Counted from the first letter of the stretch, positions 42,570-51,594 are shown. The stretch: DNA of 64,000 nucleotides from an uncultured Candidatus Melainabacteria bacterium (GCA_934726055.1 CAKVCZ010000010.1:1-64000), one strand, 5' to 3'. Numbers and translations: made by a program. The notes: generated by a model from the letters alone, not told the origin.

Positions 42570-43274
42570 TTACTGTTTTACATCAAGTAAACCGCCCATG
42601 CCGGAAACTTTTGGAACAATTTCTGATGTTTTTTCTTCAAATTCATTTACATTCTTTGATATACGAGCATGGATGTCATTTGCTTTGTTTATATAATTTG
42701 TCAGTTTTTCATATCTGCCTGTTATACCGCCAAACGGAATTCTTAAACTTATTAATTCATCTACACTTCTGTTAATATCAGAAAGTTTTGACATTGAATC
42801 TCTAAGCCCAAACGTAAAGCTTAATCGCTTTGATATTGCAGACAAAATATATTTTGAAATAAAATGACTAAATTTTTCTCTCAACGTCTTTCCATTTTTT
42901 GGTTTACGTTTGAATATCTTACTCAATATTGTTGTAAATTTTGACATTGGACCAATATTAAAATAATTAGAATTTAATTCTTTTAATTCTGCGACTAACA
43001 ATCGTTTTTTTGCTTCCAAGAATTCTAAACGTTCCAAATCATCAATGTTTTTTGCGGACGAAATTTCATCTTCAATAATAGACAAATTTTGTTCTACCTT
43101 TTTAATTCTGTATTCCAACTTTAGCATTTCATCATTAATGTCTAAATATGCTCTATCTTCCAGAATTGTAGAATCATATCCGTCTATTGCAAACGGACTT
43201 GTAGCTTGTTTAAATTCTTCCGGCACACTAAATGGGTTACTATTTTTTGTATTATATGTTCTCTCTTTTTCCAT
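42570..43274 (-). CDS. Hypothetical coiled-coil protein
   Basis: I do not recognise this 234-residue protein. It has no signal peptide or membrane helix. Residues 45-100 form a likely coiled coil (LKLEYRIKKVEQNLSIIEDE and following EAKKRLLVAELKELN), residues 105-150 are strongly basic (FKRKPKNGKTLREKF), and another helical stretch lies at 165-225. No catalytic motifs. The gene is between gatA and nifS with its own terminator. It is probably a structural or adaptor protein. Confidence 0.65.
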   Translation of the reverse strand: MEKERTYNTKNSNPFSVPEEFKQATSPFAIDGYDSTILEDRAYLDINDEMLKLEYRIKKVEQNLSIIEDEISSAKNIDDLERLEFLEAKKRLLVAELKELNSNYFNIGPMSKFTTILSKIFKRKPKNGKTLREKFSHFISKYILSAISKRLSFTFGLRDSMSKLSDINRSVDELISLRIPFGGITGRYEKLTNYINKANDIHARISKNVNEFEEKTSEIVPKVSGMGGLLDVKQ

Positions 43275-43325
43275 ATAATCATTATGGACTCTTGAAAAAA
43301 TTTTTTATACCTACATAAAGAGGAT

Positions 43326-44519
43326 TTATTTTAAATTTTTTAATGCCAATAGTTCATCTTGATATGGAGAAATATTTGTTAATTTTTCTATAATAGGCGG
43401 CAATTTTTCTACAACATAATCTATTTCTGCCTCTGTTGTATAACGACTTAGAGAGAATCGAATACTTCCATGTAAAGATGTAAATGGAACCCCCATAGCC
43501 CTTAGGACATGACTTGGTTCTAAAGAACCTGAAGTACATGCACTACCTGAACTTGCACAAATTCCAATATCACTCAAGTGAAGTAAAATTAATTCACCTT
43601 CAATATATTGAAACCCAATATTTGTTGTATTTGGAACTCTGTTTGTAACGGATGTATTTAGGCGAGAATTAAATACATTTTTCAAAATACCTGCTTCAAG
43701 TTTATCTCTTAATCTTTTAATTTCATTTGCTTCGTAAGATAAATATTCCTTAGCAAGTTCTGCAGCCTTACCAATTCCTACAATATATGGAACATTTTCT
43801 GTACCTGCACGTTTTCCTCGTTCTTGATGTCCACCTATTATAAGAGGTGAAACTATTGTTCCGGATTTTACATACAACGCACCAACACCTTTTGGAGCAT
43901 GGAATTTGTGTCCGGAAATTCCAAGCATATCTATTTTTGTATTTTTTACATCTATATTGATTTTGCCTGCAACCTGCACAGCATCAACGTAAACCACAGT
44001 ATTTGGATTCTTTTCCTTAACAATTTCTGCAATTTTTTCAACCGGAAAAATAATTCCTGTTTCGTTATTCGCCCACATTACAGATACAAGTGCCGTTTCT
44101 TCAGTTATTTTCTCTTTTAATTCATTCAAATCCAATTCACCATTTGAATTTACACCTAAATAATCAACCTTGTATCCTTGTTTTTCGTAATGTTTATATA
44201 CATTTAAAACACAAGGATGCTCAACTGCAGTTGTTATTATATGACGTTTTGTTTTATTATTTGCTAAAGTCCCTTTTATTGCAGTATTAGCACTTTCTGA
44301 ACCGCAAGAAGTAAATATTATTTCTCTTTCGCTTGCTGCACCCAAAAGTTCTTGAACCTGCTTTCTTGCAACATTCAATACGTTATGAGGATTTTTTGCA
44401 AAATCGTACATACTCGATGGATTAGCATATTCTTCTTTAAAATAAGGCAACATAGCCTCTAAAACTTTTTCATCAACCTTTGTTGTTGCATTATTATCCA
44501 AATATACTAAATTTATCAT
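43326..44519 (-). CDS. nifS: Cysteine desulfurase (NifS/IscS type)
   Basis: The PLP enzyme that takes sulfur from cysteine for Fe-S clusters and other thio-cofactors. The 397-residue protein begins VYLDNNATTKVDEKVLEAM, has the PLP lysine in DMLGISGHKFHAPKGVGALY and the active-site cysteine loop SSGSACTSGSLEPSHVL. It starts 1 base after nifU ends and is therefore coupled to it. The combination with a full NifU scaffold is the minimal NIF-type Fe-S system. Confidence 0.95.
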   Translation of the reverse strand: MINLVYLDNNATTKVDEKVLEAMLPYFKEEYANPSSMYDFAKNPHNVLNVARKQVQELLGAASEREIIFTSCGSESANTAIKGTLANNKTKRHIITTAVEHPCVLNVYKHYEKQGYKVDYLGVNSNGELDLNELKEKITEETALVSVMWANNETGIIFPVEKIAEIVKEKNPNTVVYVDAVQVAGKINIDVKNTKIDMLGISGHKFHAPKGVGALYVKSGTIVSPLIIGGHQERGKRAGTENVPYIVGIGKAAELAKEYLSYEANEIKRLRDKLEAGILKNVFNSRLNTSVTNRVPNTTNIGFQYIEGELILLHLSDIGICASSGSACTSGSLEPSHVLRAMGVPFTSLHGSIRFSLSRYTTEAEIDYVVEKLPPIIEKLTNISPYQDELLALKNLK

Positions 44520-44520
44520 T

Positions 44521-45345
44521 TTATACCTCTATAACTTCTATTAGGTTTGAAACAGACTCTTGGAGTACTTGTTCTACAAATACTTTCAATGTCAGATGTG
44601 AATTTTTGCATCCGGAACATTTGCCGCGAAGTTTTACATAAACTTTGTTATCATCAATATCAACAAGCTCAATATCTCCACCATCTTTTTGCAATTCCGG
44701 AGAAATTTGATTTTCTATAACTTTGTTGATTTTTAAAATCTTTTGAGCCTGAGTTAATTTTGGTTTATCTTCATCTTGTTTTGCCCAATATTCATCTAAT
44801 ATAGCCTTAATTGAATTCTTACATTTTCCGCAAGCACCGCCAGCTTTTGTATAATTTGTGATTTCTTCAACTGTCTTTAGTTTGTTAGTTTCAATTGCCT
44901 CTATAATTTGACTTTCTCTTACATCAAAACATTGGCAGATTAACTTGTCTGTTGATTCAGGCAAATTTATTTCCATAACATCGTTATAATAATTTTTTAT
45001 AGCATCCTCTAGTGCTTCATGTCCCATTACAGAACAGTGCATTTTTTCAGGAGGCAACCCTCCCAATTCGTCTGCAATATCTTTATTAGTAATTTTTCTA
45101 ACTTCTTCAATAGTTTTCCCGATAATCATTTCAGTCAATATGCTTGAACTTGCAACAGCAGAACCGCATCCAAAGGTTTGGAATTTAGCATCCGTTACAA
45201 TTCCGTTATCTACTTTTAAATATAGTTTTAAAGAATCACCACAGGCCAAAGAACCGGCTTCGCCTATTGCATCAGCATTATCTATTTTACCGACATTTCT
45301 CGGATTTCTATAATGATCCATAACTTTTTCGGAATAATCCCACAT
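44521..45345 (-). CDS. nifU: Fe-S cluster scaffold NifU (three-domain)
   Basis: The 274-residue protein has all three NifU domains. These are an IscU-like N-terminal scaffold (MDHYRNPRNVGKIDNAD, CGD, FGCGSAVASSS, MHCSVMG with the three cysteines), a central [2Fe-2S] BFD-like domain (ICQCFDVRESQI, GGACGKCKNSI) and a C-terminal NifU domain (KLRGKCSGCKNSHLTLK with CxxC). It builds and hands over clusters delivered by NifS. No nitrogenase genes are near, so the role is housekeeping. Confidence 0.95.
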   Translation of the reverse strand: MWDYSEKVMDHYRNPRNVGKIDNADAIGEAGSLACGDSLKLYLKVDNGIVTDAKFQTFGCGSAVASSSILTEMIIGKTIEEVRKITNKDIADELGGLPPEKMHCSVMGHEALEDAIKNYYNDVMEINLPESTDKLICQCFDVRESQIIEAIETNKLKTVEEITNYTKAGGACGKCKNSIKAILDEYWAKQDEDKPKLTQAQKILKINKVIENQISPELQKDGGDIELVDIDDNKVYVKLRGKCSGCKNSHLTLKVFVEQVLQESVSNLIEVIEV

Positions 45346-45505
45346 ATCACATATCCTTTTATTTTTTTTTGCAATATTTCTTCTCTATTAATTTTAACTC
45401 AAAAATAAGCAAATTTTGAAATAATTAATAAAATCTTTAGGTTTTTAAAATATTATAAATTGAATAAAAGTTGCCAGCAGATTACATTTATTATAAACTC
45501 TAAAT

Positions 45506-46237
45506 ATGGAAGAAAATTTAGAGATATCATTTGCACATATTTATCCAAAACTTTTGAATTTATACGGAGATATCGGTAACGTTTTAACAATAAAAAATCG
45601 CTGCCAATGGCGAGGCATAAAATTTAACTTTGAAGAAATCAACATTGGAGATAATTTCACCCCTCACGATATGTATTTTATTGGTGGAGGACAAGATAGA
45701 CAACAATTTGACGTTGCAGATGAAATTCAAAAACATAAATCCTTTTTACAAGAAGAACGGGATAACGATGCCGTATTTTTAGCAATTTGCGGCGGATATC
45801 AATTATTTGGGCATTACTATAAAGCACAGGATAATACGGAACTAAAAGGAATAGACTTGCTTGATGCATATACAATTGCAGGCAAAAAAAGATTCATTGG
45901 AAACGTTACAACGCAAATCGACAATCTAAAACCAAATACACTTGTCGGATTCGAAAATCATAGCGGATTAACATACTTGCAAGGTGATACAAAAAGTATA
46001 TCAACAGTAATTATCGGAAACGGCAACAATGGAGAAGATAAAACTGAAGGTGCAAGGTATAAAAATGTATTTGGAACTTATTTACATGGTTCATTTCTGC
46101 CTAAAAATCCACATTTTGCCGACTATTTAATAGAACTTGCTCTAAAAAAACGCTACGGCAGAGAAATTAAACTTTCTAACCTTGATGATTCCATAGAACT
46201 TGATACACATAACAATTTGGTTAATAAAGTATATTAA
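45506..46237 (+). CDS. gatD: GatD-like type 1 glutamine amidotransferase
   Basis: The 243-residue CobB/CobQ-type amidotransferase carries the nucleophile in FLAICGGYQLFGHYYK and the catalytic His in GTYLHGSFLPKNPHFADYL, and begins with HIYPKLLNLYGDIGN, typical of GatD. With MurT, GatD amidates the D-Glu of lipid II to D-isoglutamine. MurT is normally adjacent but is not found here, so the assignment to lipid II amidation is likely, not proved. Confidence 0.8.
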   Translation: MEENLEISFAHIYPKLLNLYGDIGNVLTIKNRCQWRGIKFNFEEINIGDNFTPHDMYFIGGGQDRQQFDVADEIQKHKSFLQEERDNDAVFLAICGGYQLFGHYYKAQDNTELKGIDLLDAYTIAGKKRFIGNVTTQIDNLKPNTLVGFENHSGLTYLQGDTKSISTVIIGNGNNGEDKTEGARYKNVFGTYLHGSFLPKNPHFADYLIELALKKRYGREIKLSNLDDSIELDTHNNLVNKVY

Positions 46238-46274
46238 AATAGCTTTATATTTATTATTGTGCTAAACTTGTTTT

Positions 46275-47303
46275 ATGAAAATTCAACCTAAAAAACTTTT
46301 TACAATTTTAGTAACATTTTTGTTTATAGCATTTTTAGTTTATATCTTCAGAGATATGAGCTTTGAAGAATTTGTAAATGCGTTTAAATTATTCCATTTT
46401 AAATACTTATTTTGGATAGTTTCATTGTATTACTTTACAATGTACTTAAGAGGTATCAGATGGAAAGCTCTTTTAATGGATAATCCAAAATACTCTAACT
46501 ACCATTTAGGGGTTGTATTTATTGTAGGCAGCATGCTTAACAGCTTTTTACCGGCAAGAGCAGGTGATATATACAGAGCATATTATTTAGGCGAAAATAA
46601 AGATGAAAGCAAGATGAAAATTTTTGGCTCCGTAATTTTAGAAAGAATTCAAGACGGAATCAGCGTTTTTTTCATTCTTTTATTTGCGGTCTTGTTTTAT
46701 TGCAAAAATAATCCGATTATTATTAATGCTGTTTATTTCTTCGGATTTATTTTTATTGGAAGTATGATTGCGTTTTATTTGATATACAAATTTAATAAAA
46801 TTGACTATATTTGCAATAAATTTGAAGGAATTTTTAAAAGAATAAAATTAAACAAACTTTGTAAAACAATTGCTAGTTTAAATAAGCATGCTAATTCATT
46901 TATGGATGGCTTTGAAGTTTTGGATAGTGCAAAATTGTCAATAAAATCAGCTATAATGAGTGCATTTATTTGGACAATAGAATGTTATGTCGCATACTTA
47001 ATTCTTGCAAGTTTTAACCTATCGCTTCCATTCTCTGCCTCATTGTTTGTAATATCTTTAATTTCATTTTCAGGAATGCTTCCATCAACATCAATATTCT
47101 TTGGCCCATACCAAGCTGCATATTTACTTGCTCTTGGAATATATGGCGTAAATAAATCAACAATTCTAGCAATTTCTTTGGTTCATCCCGTATTATTGGT
47201 TATAATGTTGGCAATTGTTGGTATATATTATTTATATAAGTTTAATTTTTCTTTAGATAAAATAAAAGAAGCACAAAAGGAATTTGAACAAGATGAAAAT
47301 TAA
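46275..47303 (+). CDS. Lysylphosphatidylglycerol synthase/flippase-like membrane protein
   Basis: A 342-residue protein with about eight membrane helices belonging to the UPF0104/LPG-synthase transmembrane family: YLRGIRWKALL, GSMLNSFLPARAGDIYRAYYLG and VILERIQDGISV are the hallmark positions. Without the catalytic domain these proteins are thought to move lipids or serve in lipid-glycan export. The last 11 bases overlap the following prepilin gene, so they are cotranscribed. Confidence 0.8.
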   Translation: MKIQPKKLFTILVTFLFIAFLVYIFRDMSFEEFVNAFKLFHFKYLFWIVSLYYFTMYLRGIRWKALLMDNPKYSNYHLGVVFIVGSMLNSFLPARAGDIYRAYYLGENKDESKMKIFGSVILERIQDGISVFFILLFAVLFYCKNNPIIINAVYFFGFIFIGSMIAFYLIYKFNKIDYICNKFEGIFKRIKLNKLCKTIASLNKHANSFMDGFEVLDSAKLSIKSAIMSAFIWTIECYVAYLILASFNLSLPFSASLFVISLISFSGMLPSTSIFFGPYQAAYLLALGIYGVNKSTILAISLVHPVLLVIMLAIVGIYYLYKFNFSLDKIKEAQKEFEQDEN

Positions 47304-47970
47304 TTTAAAAAATATAGCATTCACAATGGCAGAAATGATGATGGTAATGGCAATTATCGGTGCAACTGCAGCACTGACAATTCCAAACCTTGTTGATAGC
47401 TACAAAGAGGAACAAACTATTGTTAAACTTAAAAAAGCTCAAGAAGATTTGAACAGAGCATATAAATCTGCCATATTAAAATATGGTGAAATGGAAACAT
47501 GGGGTTCATTATCACAAAAACAAGGAAATAGCAGGTTAATTGAATTTTTAAAAGGCAGCCCTTGCAAAGGAACAGCTTGTGTATCCTTTATAAATAATGC
47601 TTTCGAAGATTACGAACTTGAAGATGGTACAGTTGTATCATTTCCTTCTTCAGAAACATCTTCTTTTAATGGATCTTTTACTACTGAAGTTTTACTTTCC
47701 GCTAAAACATATACTCCTGGTAAAAATGTTTTTAGATTCTTTCTTTATTCTGATGCCTATCCATATTCATTAACATGTACAACAGGCTCAAATATGACAT
47801 ATCCAAAAGGAATTTTTGTTCCTGACGGTTATTGTCAAGACAGAAACATTGACACAAATGCATTCACCGGGTCAGGTTTATCAACATCCAACTGGGCTGT
47901 GTTTAATGGCAATTTAGATTACCTAAAATGTAACGATTTGAACTGGGAAACAAAAACTACTTGCGATTAA
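47293..47970 (+). CDS. Type IV pilin-like prepilin with C-terminal Cys signature
   Basis: The ATG at 47293 (AAGGAA upstream) opens MKINLKNIAFTMAEMMMVMA then IIGATAALTIPNLVDSY, a class III prepilin. The mature protein (about 215 residues) has paired cysteines (SPCKGTAC) and ends NGNLDYLKC plus DLNWETKTTCD, matching the 34.6 kb prepilin. An in-frame TTG at 47284 is less likely. The gene overlaps a flippase-like gene, whereas other prepilins here sit beside unrelated genes. Confidence 0.87.
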   Translation: MKINLKNIAFTMAEMMMVMAIIGATAALTIPNLVDSYKEEQTIVKLKKAQEDLNRAYKSAILKYGEMETWGSLSQKQGNSRLIEFLKGSPCKGTACVSFINNAFEDYELEDGTVVSFPSSETSSFNGSFTTEVLLSAKTYTPGKNVFRFFLYSDAYPYSLTCTTGSNMTYPKGIFVPDGYCQDRNIDTNAFTGSGLSTSNWAVFNGNLDYLKCNDLNWETKTTCD

Positions 47971-48898
47971 TCTTTTTAAGCATCAAATCTACACAATCTT
48001 TTGAATTCAAGTGCTGTGATACAACGTCATAGCACTTATTTACTACATATTCATACGCTTTTTCATTTGTTAGGTAATAATTAATTTTTTCGACTAAATC
48101 GCTAAAATCTACATAGAACGGCATATTTCCGCTAAACAAATCTAATTCTGCTCTAAAATCACTCAATAACAGGGTTTTACATGCTGCCGTTTGAATAGTT
48201 CTGTAATTTAGAGATGAGATTCCTTGCGAATTCATATTTATAACTATTTTGGACCTGTTTATTGCTTGTGCCATTGTCTTTTCATTATCAATAAAACCAA
48301 TATATGCCTTTTCCAGCAAATCTCTTTCTTCCGTTCTTGATAGAGCATCTTGGAAATGTCTTTGAATTGCAAACCAACCAAATTTTAATTTTGGAAAACT
48401 TTGCATTAATTCAACGAAAAAGTTCAACCTGTAATCTGTATCAAGACGTCCCGCAAACATTATATCAAAATCTTTTTTCAAATCTAGCGGTTTATAAATT
48501 TCAGTATTTACAAAATGTGGCATGTAAAATAGATTCTCATTATCTATTTTTTTACATAATTCTCTATCCCAATAAAAGGTGTAATTACCCTCGTTCATTA
48601 AATAAGGCAGGTATTTTTCCCAATTTTCACCAACACCTGAAGCTCTACCCTCAATTACATCAGAAAAATAGGCTATCAACTTAAAAGATAAATTGTTATC
48701 AACCTTTAATTTTATAGGAGAAAAATCATATCCGACAATGTAGTCATAAATTTTTCCATTTATGAATTCCATAAAATTATCCGATTTTAACTCATCAAAA
48801 ATCTCAACAGAATGACCATTTTGAACGAATCCATCAAAGATACTTGATATTGTCAATCTTCCGCCAATACTATGCGGTAATATACCTAAAATATTCAT
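47957..48898 (-). CDS. CgeB-like glycosyltransferase
   Basis: A GT-B type protein of about 313 residues starting MNILGILPHSIGGRLTISSI. Its C-terminal half (FDIMFAGRLDTDYRLNFFVEL, INRSKIVINMNSQGISSLNYRTIQTAACKT) resembles CgeB/Glycos_transf_1_2 proteins, which add sugars to surface glycans or spores. Acceptor and donor are unknown. Its end overlaps the convergent prepilin end by 14 bp. The longer frame to 48916 adds only MCFIIF and is not preferred. Confidence 0.75.
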   Translation of the reverse strand: MNILGILPHSIGGRLTISSIFDGFVQNGHSVEIFDELKSDNFMEFINGKIYDYIVGYDFSPIKLKVDNNLSFKLIAYFSDVIEGRASGVGENWEKYLPYLMNEGNYTFYWDRELCKKIDNENLFYMPHFVNTEIYKPLDLKKDFDIMFAGRLDTDYRLNFFVELMQSFPKLKFGWFAIQRHFQDALSRTEERDLLEKAYIGFIDNEKTMAQAINRSKIVINMNSQGISSLNYRTIQTAACKTLLLSDFRAELDLFSGNMPFYVDFSDLVEKINYYLTNEKAYEYVVNKCYDVVSQHLNSKDCVDLMLKKINRK

Positions 48899-48941
48899 AA
48901 ATATAATAAAACACAAAACTCTCTATTTGTCTATTTTATTA

Positions 48942-48971
48942 TTTACAAAAAAAAAATAAGTAAGGTATAAT
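48942..48971 (+). promoter_or_regulatory. Promoter of fixC-fixX, leaderless geometry
   Basis: TTTACA (48942-48947), 18 bp, TATAAT (48966-48971). The fixC ATG at 48978 begins 6 nt after the -10 box, where transcription should start, and there is no Shine-Dalgarno sequence. A leaderless mRNA is predicted. Confidence 0.6.
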
Positions 48972-48977
48972 AGTTAT

Positions 48978-50282
48978 ATGGAAGATAAAAACAAAAAAAC
49001 TCAAGTTATAATTGTCGGCGGAGGTCCTGCGGGAATAAGTGCCGGAATTACCCTTGCAAGAGCAGGTAAACAAGTTATACTAATAGAACGTGGCGATTTT
49101 TGCGGTAGTAAAAACGTTTTTGGCGGAGCTATATACACTCAACCGACTAAAGAAATCTTTCCAACTTTTGAAACAGAAGCTCCATTAGAAAGAAATAACA
49201 TAGAACATAAATACATGCTGCTTACACAAACTGATGCAACATCAATTTCTCATTCTAAAAAAACAGAAGTATCAAACAGTTACACTGTTATTCGAGGAAA
49301 ATTTGACCGTTGGATGGCAGAACAAGCCAAAAAAGAAGGAGTTATCGTTGTAACATCCACTTTGGTAACGGATTTATTAACAAAAAACGGAAAAGTAATC
49401 GGTGTAAAAACTGAACTTGAAAAATACTATGCAGATATTGTAATTCTTGCTGACGGAGTTAATTCTCTACTTGCGAGAAAAACAGGACTCAGAAAAGATT
49501 TTGAACCTAAAGATGTAGCTTTGGGAGTGAAAGAAGTTATAAAAATCGGTTCTGATAAAATTAATGAAAGATTTAACCTTAATTCTGAAGATGGCTGTAT
49601 TACAGAGATTGTAGGTTATCCTATGGATGGAATGCTTGGTTTGGGCTACATTTACACAAACAAAGATACTCTCACAATAGGTCTTGGTATTGCTTTAGAT
49701 GAATTGGCAGAAAATAAATTAAAACCTTATGAACTTTTGGATAAATTAAAATCTCACCCATCAATTTATCCTCTAATAAAAGATGGTGAATTAGTTGAAT
49801 ATTCCGCTCATCTTATACCTGAAGGCGGATATTATAAAATTCCAAAACTATTCGCAGACGGAGTTCTTGTTGTGGGAGATGCCGCAATGCTTGTTAATAA
49901 TCTCCACTGGGAGGGCACTAACTTGGCTATGATTAGCGGTAAACTCGCAGCAGAAACAGCAATTCATGCAATTGATGAAAATGATTTTTCAAGCAACAGC
50001 CTAAAACTTTATTCCAAAAAATTAGAAAATTCGTTCATCATTAAAGATTTAATAAGTTATAAAGACTTAATGAAAGAAATGCACAAAAGACGTACTTCGT
50101 TTACAAAATACTATATACAAAAAATAAACGCATTTTTTGAAATGTTTACCTCTGTTGATAGCATTGCTAAAAGAGATAAGTTTAGAAACTTTATAAAAAT
50201 ATTTTTTACAGATAGACATTTTTCAGAACTATTCAAAGATGCAATGTCAGTATTTAAACTACTTTGGGGAATTTTAAAATGA
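48978..50282 (+). CDS. fixC: FixC-like electron-transfer flavoprotein:quinone oxidoreductase
   Basis: A 434-residue FAD enzyme: IIVGGGPAGISAGITLARAGK is the Rossmann dinucleotide site, followed by GSKNVFGGAIYTQP, VILADGVNSLLARKTGL and VLVVGDAAMLVNNLHWEGTNLAM (second FAD motif). It resembles FixC, which moves electrons from an ETF (FixAB) to quinone or to ferredoxin by bifurcation. The fixA/fixB genes are not next to it. ATGA overlap with fixX. Confidence 0.88.
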   Translation: MEDKNKKTQVIIVGGGPAGISAGITLARAGKQVILIERGDFCGSKNVFGGAIYTQPTKEIFPTFETEAPLERNNIEHKYMLLTQTDATSISHSKKTEVSNSYTVIRGKFDRWMAEQAKKEGVIVVTSTLVTDLLTKNGKVIGVKTELEKYYADIVILADGVNSLLARKTGLRKDFEPKDVALGVKEVIKIGSDKINERFNLNSEDGCITEIVGYPMDGMLGLGYIYTNKDTLTIGLGIALDELAENKLKPYELLDKLKSHPSIYPLIKDGELVEYSAHLIPEGGYYKIPKLFADGVLVVGDAAMLVNNLHWEGTNLAMISGKLAAETAIHAIDENDFSSNSLKLYSKKLENSFIIKDLISYKDLMKEMHKRRTSFTKYYIQKINAFFEMFTSVDSIAKRDKFRNFIKIFFTDRHFSELFKDAMSVFKLLWGILK

Positions 50283-50554
50283 GTATAGATGATAAATTGT
50301 TTAAAGTAAAATATGTAAACGATAATGTTTCACACTTGACATGCGATGTAGAAAAATGTAAAAATTGTAAGAGCAAGTGTTGTACTTTTATATGTCCAGC
50401 AAATGTTTGGCAATGGAACAACGAAACACAAACTATGACGATAAATTTTGAAAATTGTCTTGAATGCGGAGCTTGCAGAATAGCTTGCACAAAACATAAT
50501 ATCAATTGGAATTACCCAAAAGGTGATAAAGGTGTAACATTTAAACAAGGCTAA
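50279..50554 (+). CDS. fixX: FixX-like ferredoxin
   Basis: A 91-residue ferredoxin from ATG 50279 (ATGA overlap with the fixC stop). It has two cysteine clusters: CKNCKSKCCTFICPANVW and CLECGACRIACTKHN, the second a classical 4Fe-4S CxxCxxCxxxC motif and the first degenerate, as in FixX. It would accept or give electrons to FixC. Confidence 0.87.
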   Translation: MSIDDKLFKVKYVNDNVSHLTCDVEKCKNCKSKCCTFICPANVWQWNNETQTMTINFENCLECGACRIACTKHNINWNYPKGDKGVTFKQG

Positions 50555-50571
50555 AATATAAGGAGTTAAGT

Positions 50572-50952
50572 ATGGAAAACGAAATGAAAGAACAATATTC
50601 AAACCAACACCGTCGTTGGTATGATAAAGATCCCGTTTTATCACAAGCAATGAATACGTTAGAACATTCTGATGATGAAACTCAAATTAAAATTGCACTA
50701 AACTTAATTAAAATTATTATTGAACACAACATTGAAAATGATAAATTTGAATCAGTTGAAGATGTTATTTCCGCAGTTCAATCAGGTCAAAGCGATTCAA
50801 GAAACGGACGTTGGTATGATATTGACGGAACACTAAAAACAGCTATGACAATGTTGCAAAATTGTCCTGAAGCTACTCAAAGCTTAATTGCAAAAGAAAT
50901 GGCTAAAATGGTTATTGAAAAAATTAAAGAAGATGATGAAAGTTTAGAATAA
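50572..50952 (+). CDS. Small protein with two RWYDxD repeats
   Basis: I cannot assign a function. The 126-residue protein contains two internal repeats of about 50 residues: HRRWYDKDPVLSQAMNTLE ... and NGRWYDIDGTLKTAMTMLQ ..., each followed by a helix of the type xxALNLIKIIIE / AKEMAKMVIE. The composition is acidic and helical with no cysteine or membrane segment. It has AAGGAG before the ATG, follows fixX by 17 bp and precedes a strong terminator, so it is the last gene of this transcript. Confidence 0.7.
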   Translation: MENEMKEQYSNQHRRWYDKDPVLSQAMNTLEHSDDETQIKIALNLIKIIIEHNIENDKFESVEDVISAVQSGQSDSRNGRWYDIDGTLKTAMTMLQNCPEATQSLIAKEMAKMVIEKIKEDDESLE

Positions 50953-50974
50953 TCAATTTTACTTAAAGTTATAT

Positions 50975-51012
50975 AAAAAGAACGATTTTGAATTATATAA
51001 ATCGTTCTTTTT
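50975..51012. terminator. Bidirectional terminator
   Basis: AAAAAGAACGAT (50975-50986) pairs with ATCGTTCTTTTT (51001-51012), 12 bp stem with a 14-nt loop. It sits between the convergent genes at 50952 and 51028. Confidence 0.75.
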
Positions 51013-51027
51013 ATTTTATATTAATAC

Positions 51028-51594
51028 TTAGTTTTGTAACATTTTAGATCTTAACAAAATATAATATCGTTTTTGCCCATAATATATTGTCATTGATATA
51101 AAATCATTATCAACATCTTCAACTTCTAAATACGTATTTGGAGATTGTTTTCTTCTTGAAGAATTAAAATGACCAACAAAATTTATAAAAGCTAAATGAA
51201 CCCTTGCCGATGGAGTTAACTTTTCTTTCGGTAAATTAAGTTTATAAAATCCTGCCGGTACAACTTCTTCTTTATAACAAGGGATTGTAGCCTTTACAAT
51301 ACCGTTATCCTTAAATAAAACATACCACTTACCTTCGTTTTCTCTGGGAGTTAATAAATAATAACCGGGCTGAATAACTTGCTTTTTAAAATAAACTTCT
51401 TGATTTAGGCGAAATAAAGGATATGGCGACCACGCATAATTCTTTGTATCATAATACTGATCAGGATCAATACCATGTATGTAACTAAATGTAGGATTTT
51501 CCATATCTGCGTATATCTTTGCATAATCAACATCTGCATTCACAGAAGTGGAAGTCGTAATGAAAAATAATAATGTCAATAAAATTCGTTTCAT
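51028..51594 (-). CDS. Secreted hypothetical protein
   Basis: A 188-residue protein with a signal peptide (MKRILLTLLFFITTSTSVNA) and no recognised domain. The mature part is Tyr/Phe-rich (DPDQYYDTKNYAWSPYPLF, YYLLTPRENEGKWYVLF), has one Cys and no membrane segment. It stands alone between a terminator and plsY. A periplasmic or surface location is likely. Function unknown. Confidence 0.7.
   Translation of the reverse strand: MKRILLTLLFFITTSTSVNADVDYAKIYADMENPTFSYIHGIDPDQYYDTKNYAWSPYPLFRLNQEVYFKKQVIQPGYYLLTPRENEGKWYVLFKDNGIVKATIPCYKEEVVPAGFYKLNLPKEKLTPSARVHLAFINFVGHFNSSRRKQSPNTYLEVEDVDNDFISMTIYYGQKRYYILLRSKMLQN

Noticed and set aside
43326..45345. Nitrogen fixation cluster because of nifU-nifS
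   Set aside because: No nifH, D, K or accessory genes are present. NIF-type Fe-S assembly is housekeeping in many anaerobes.
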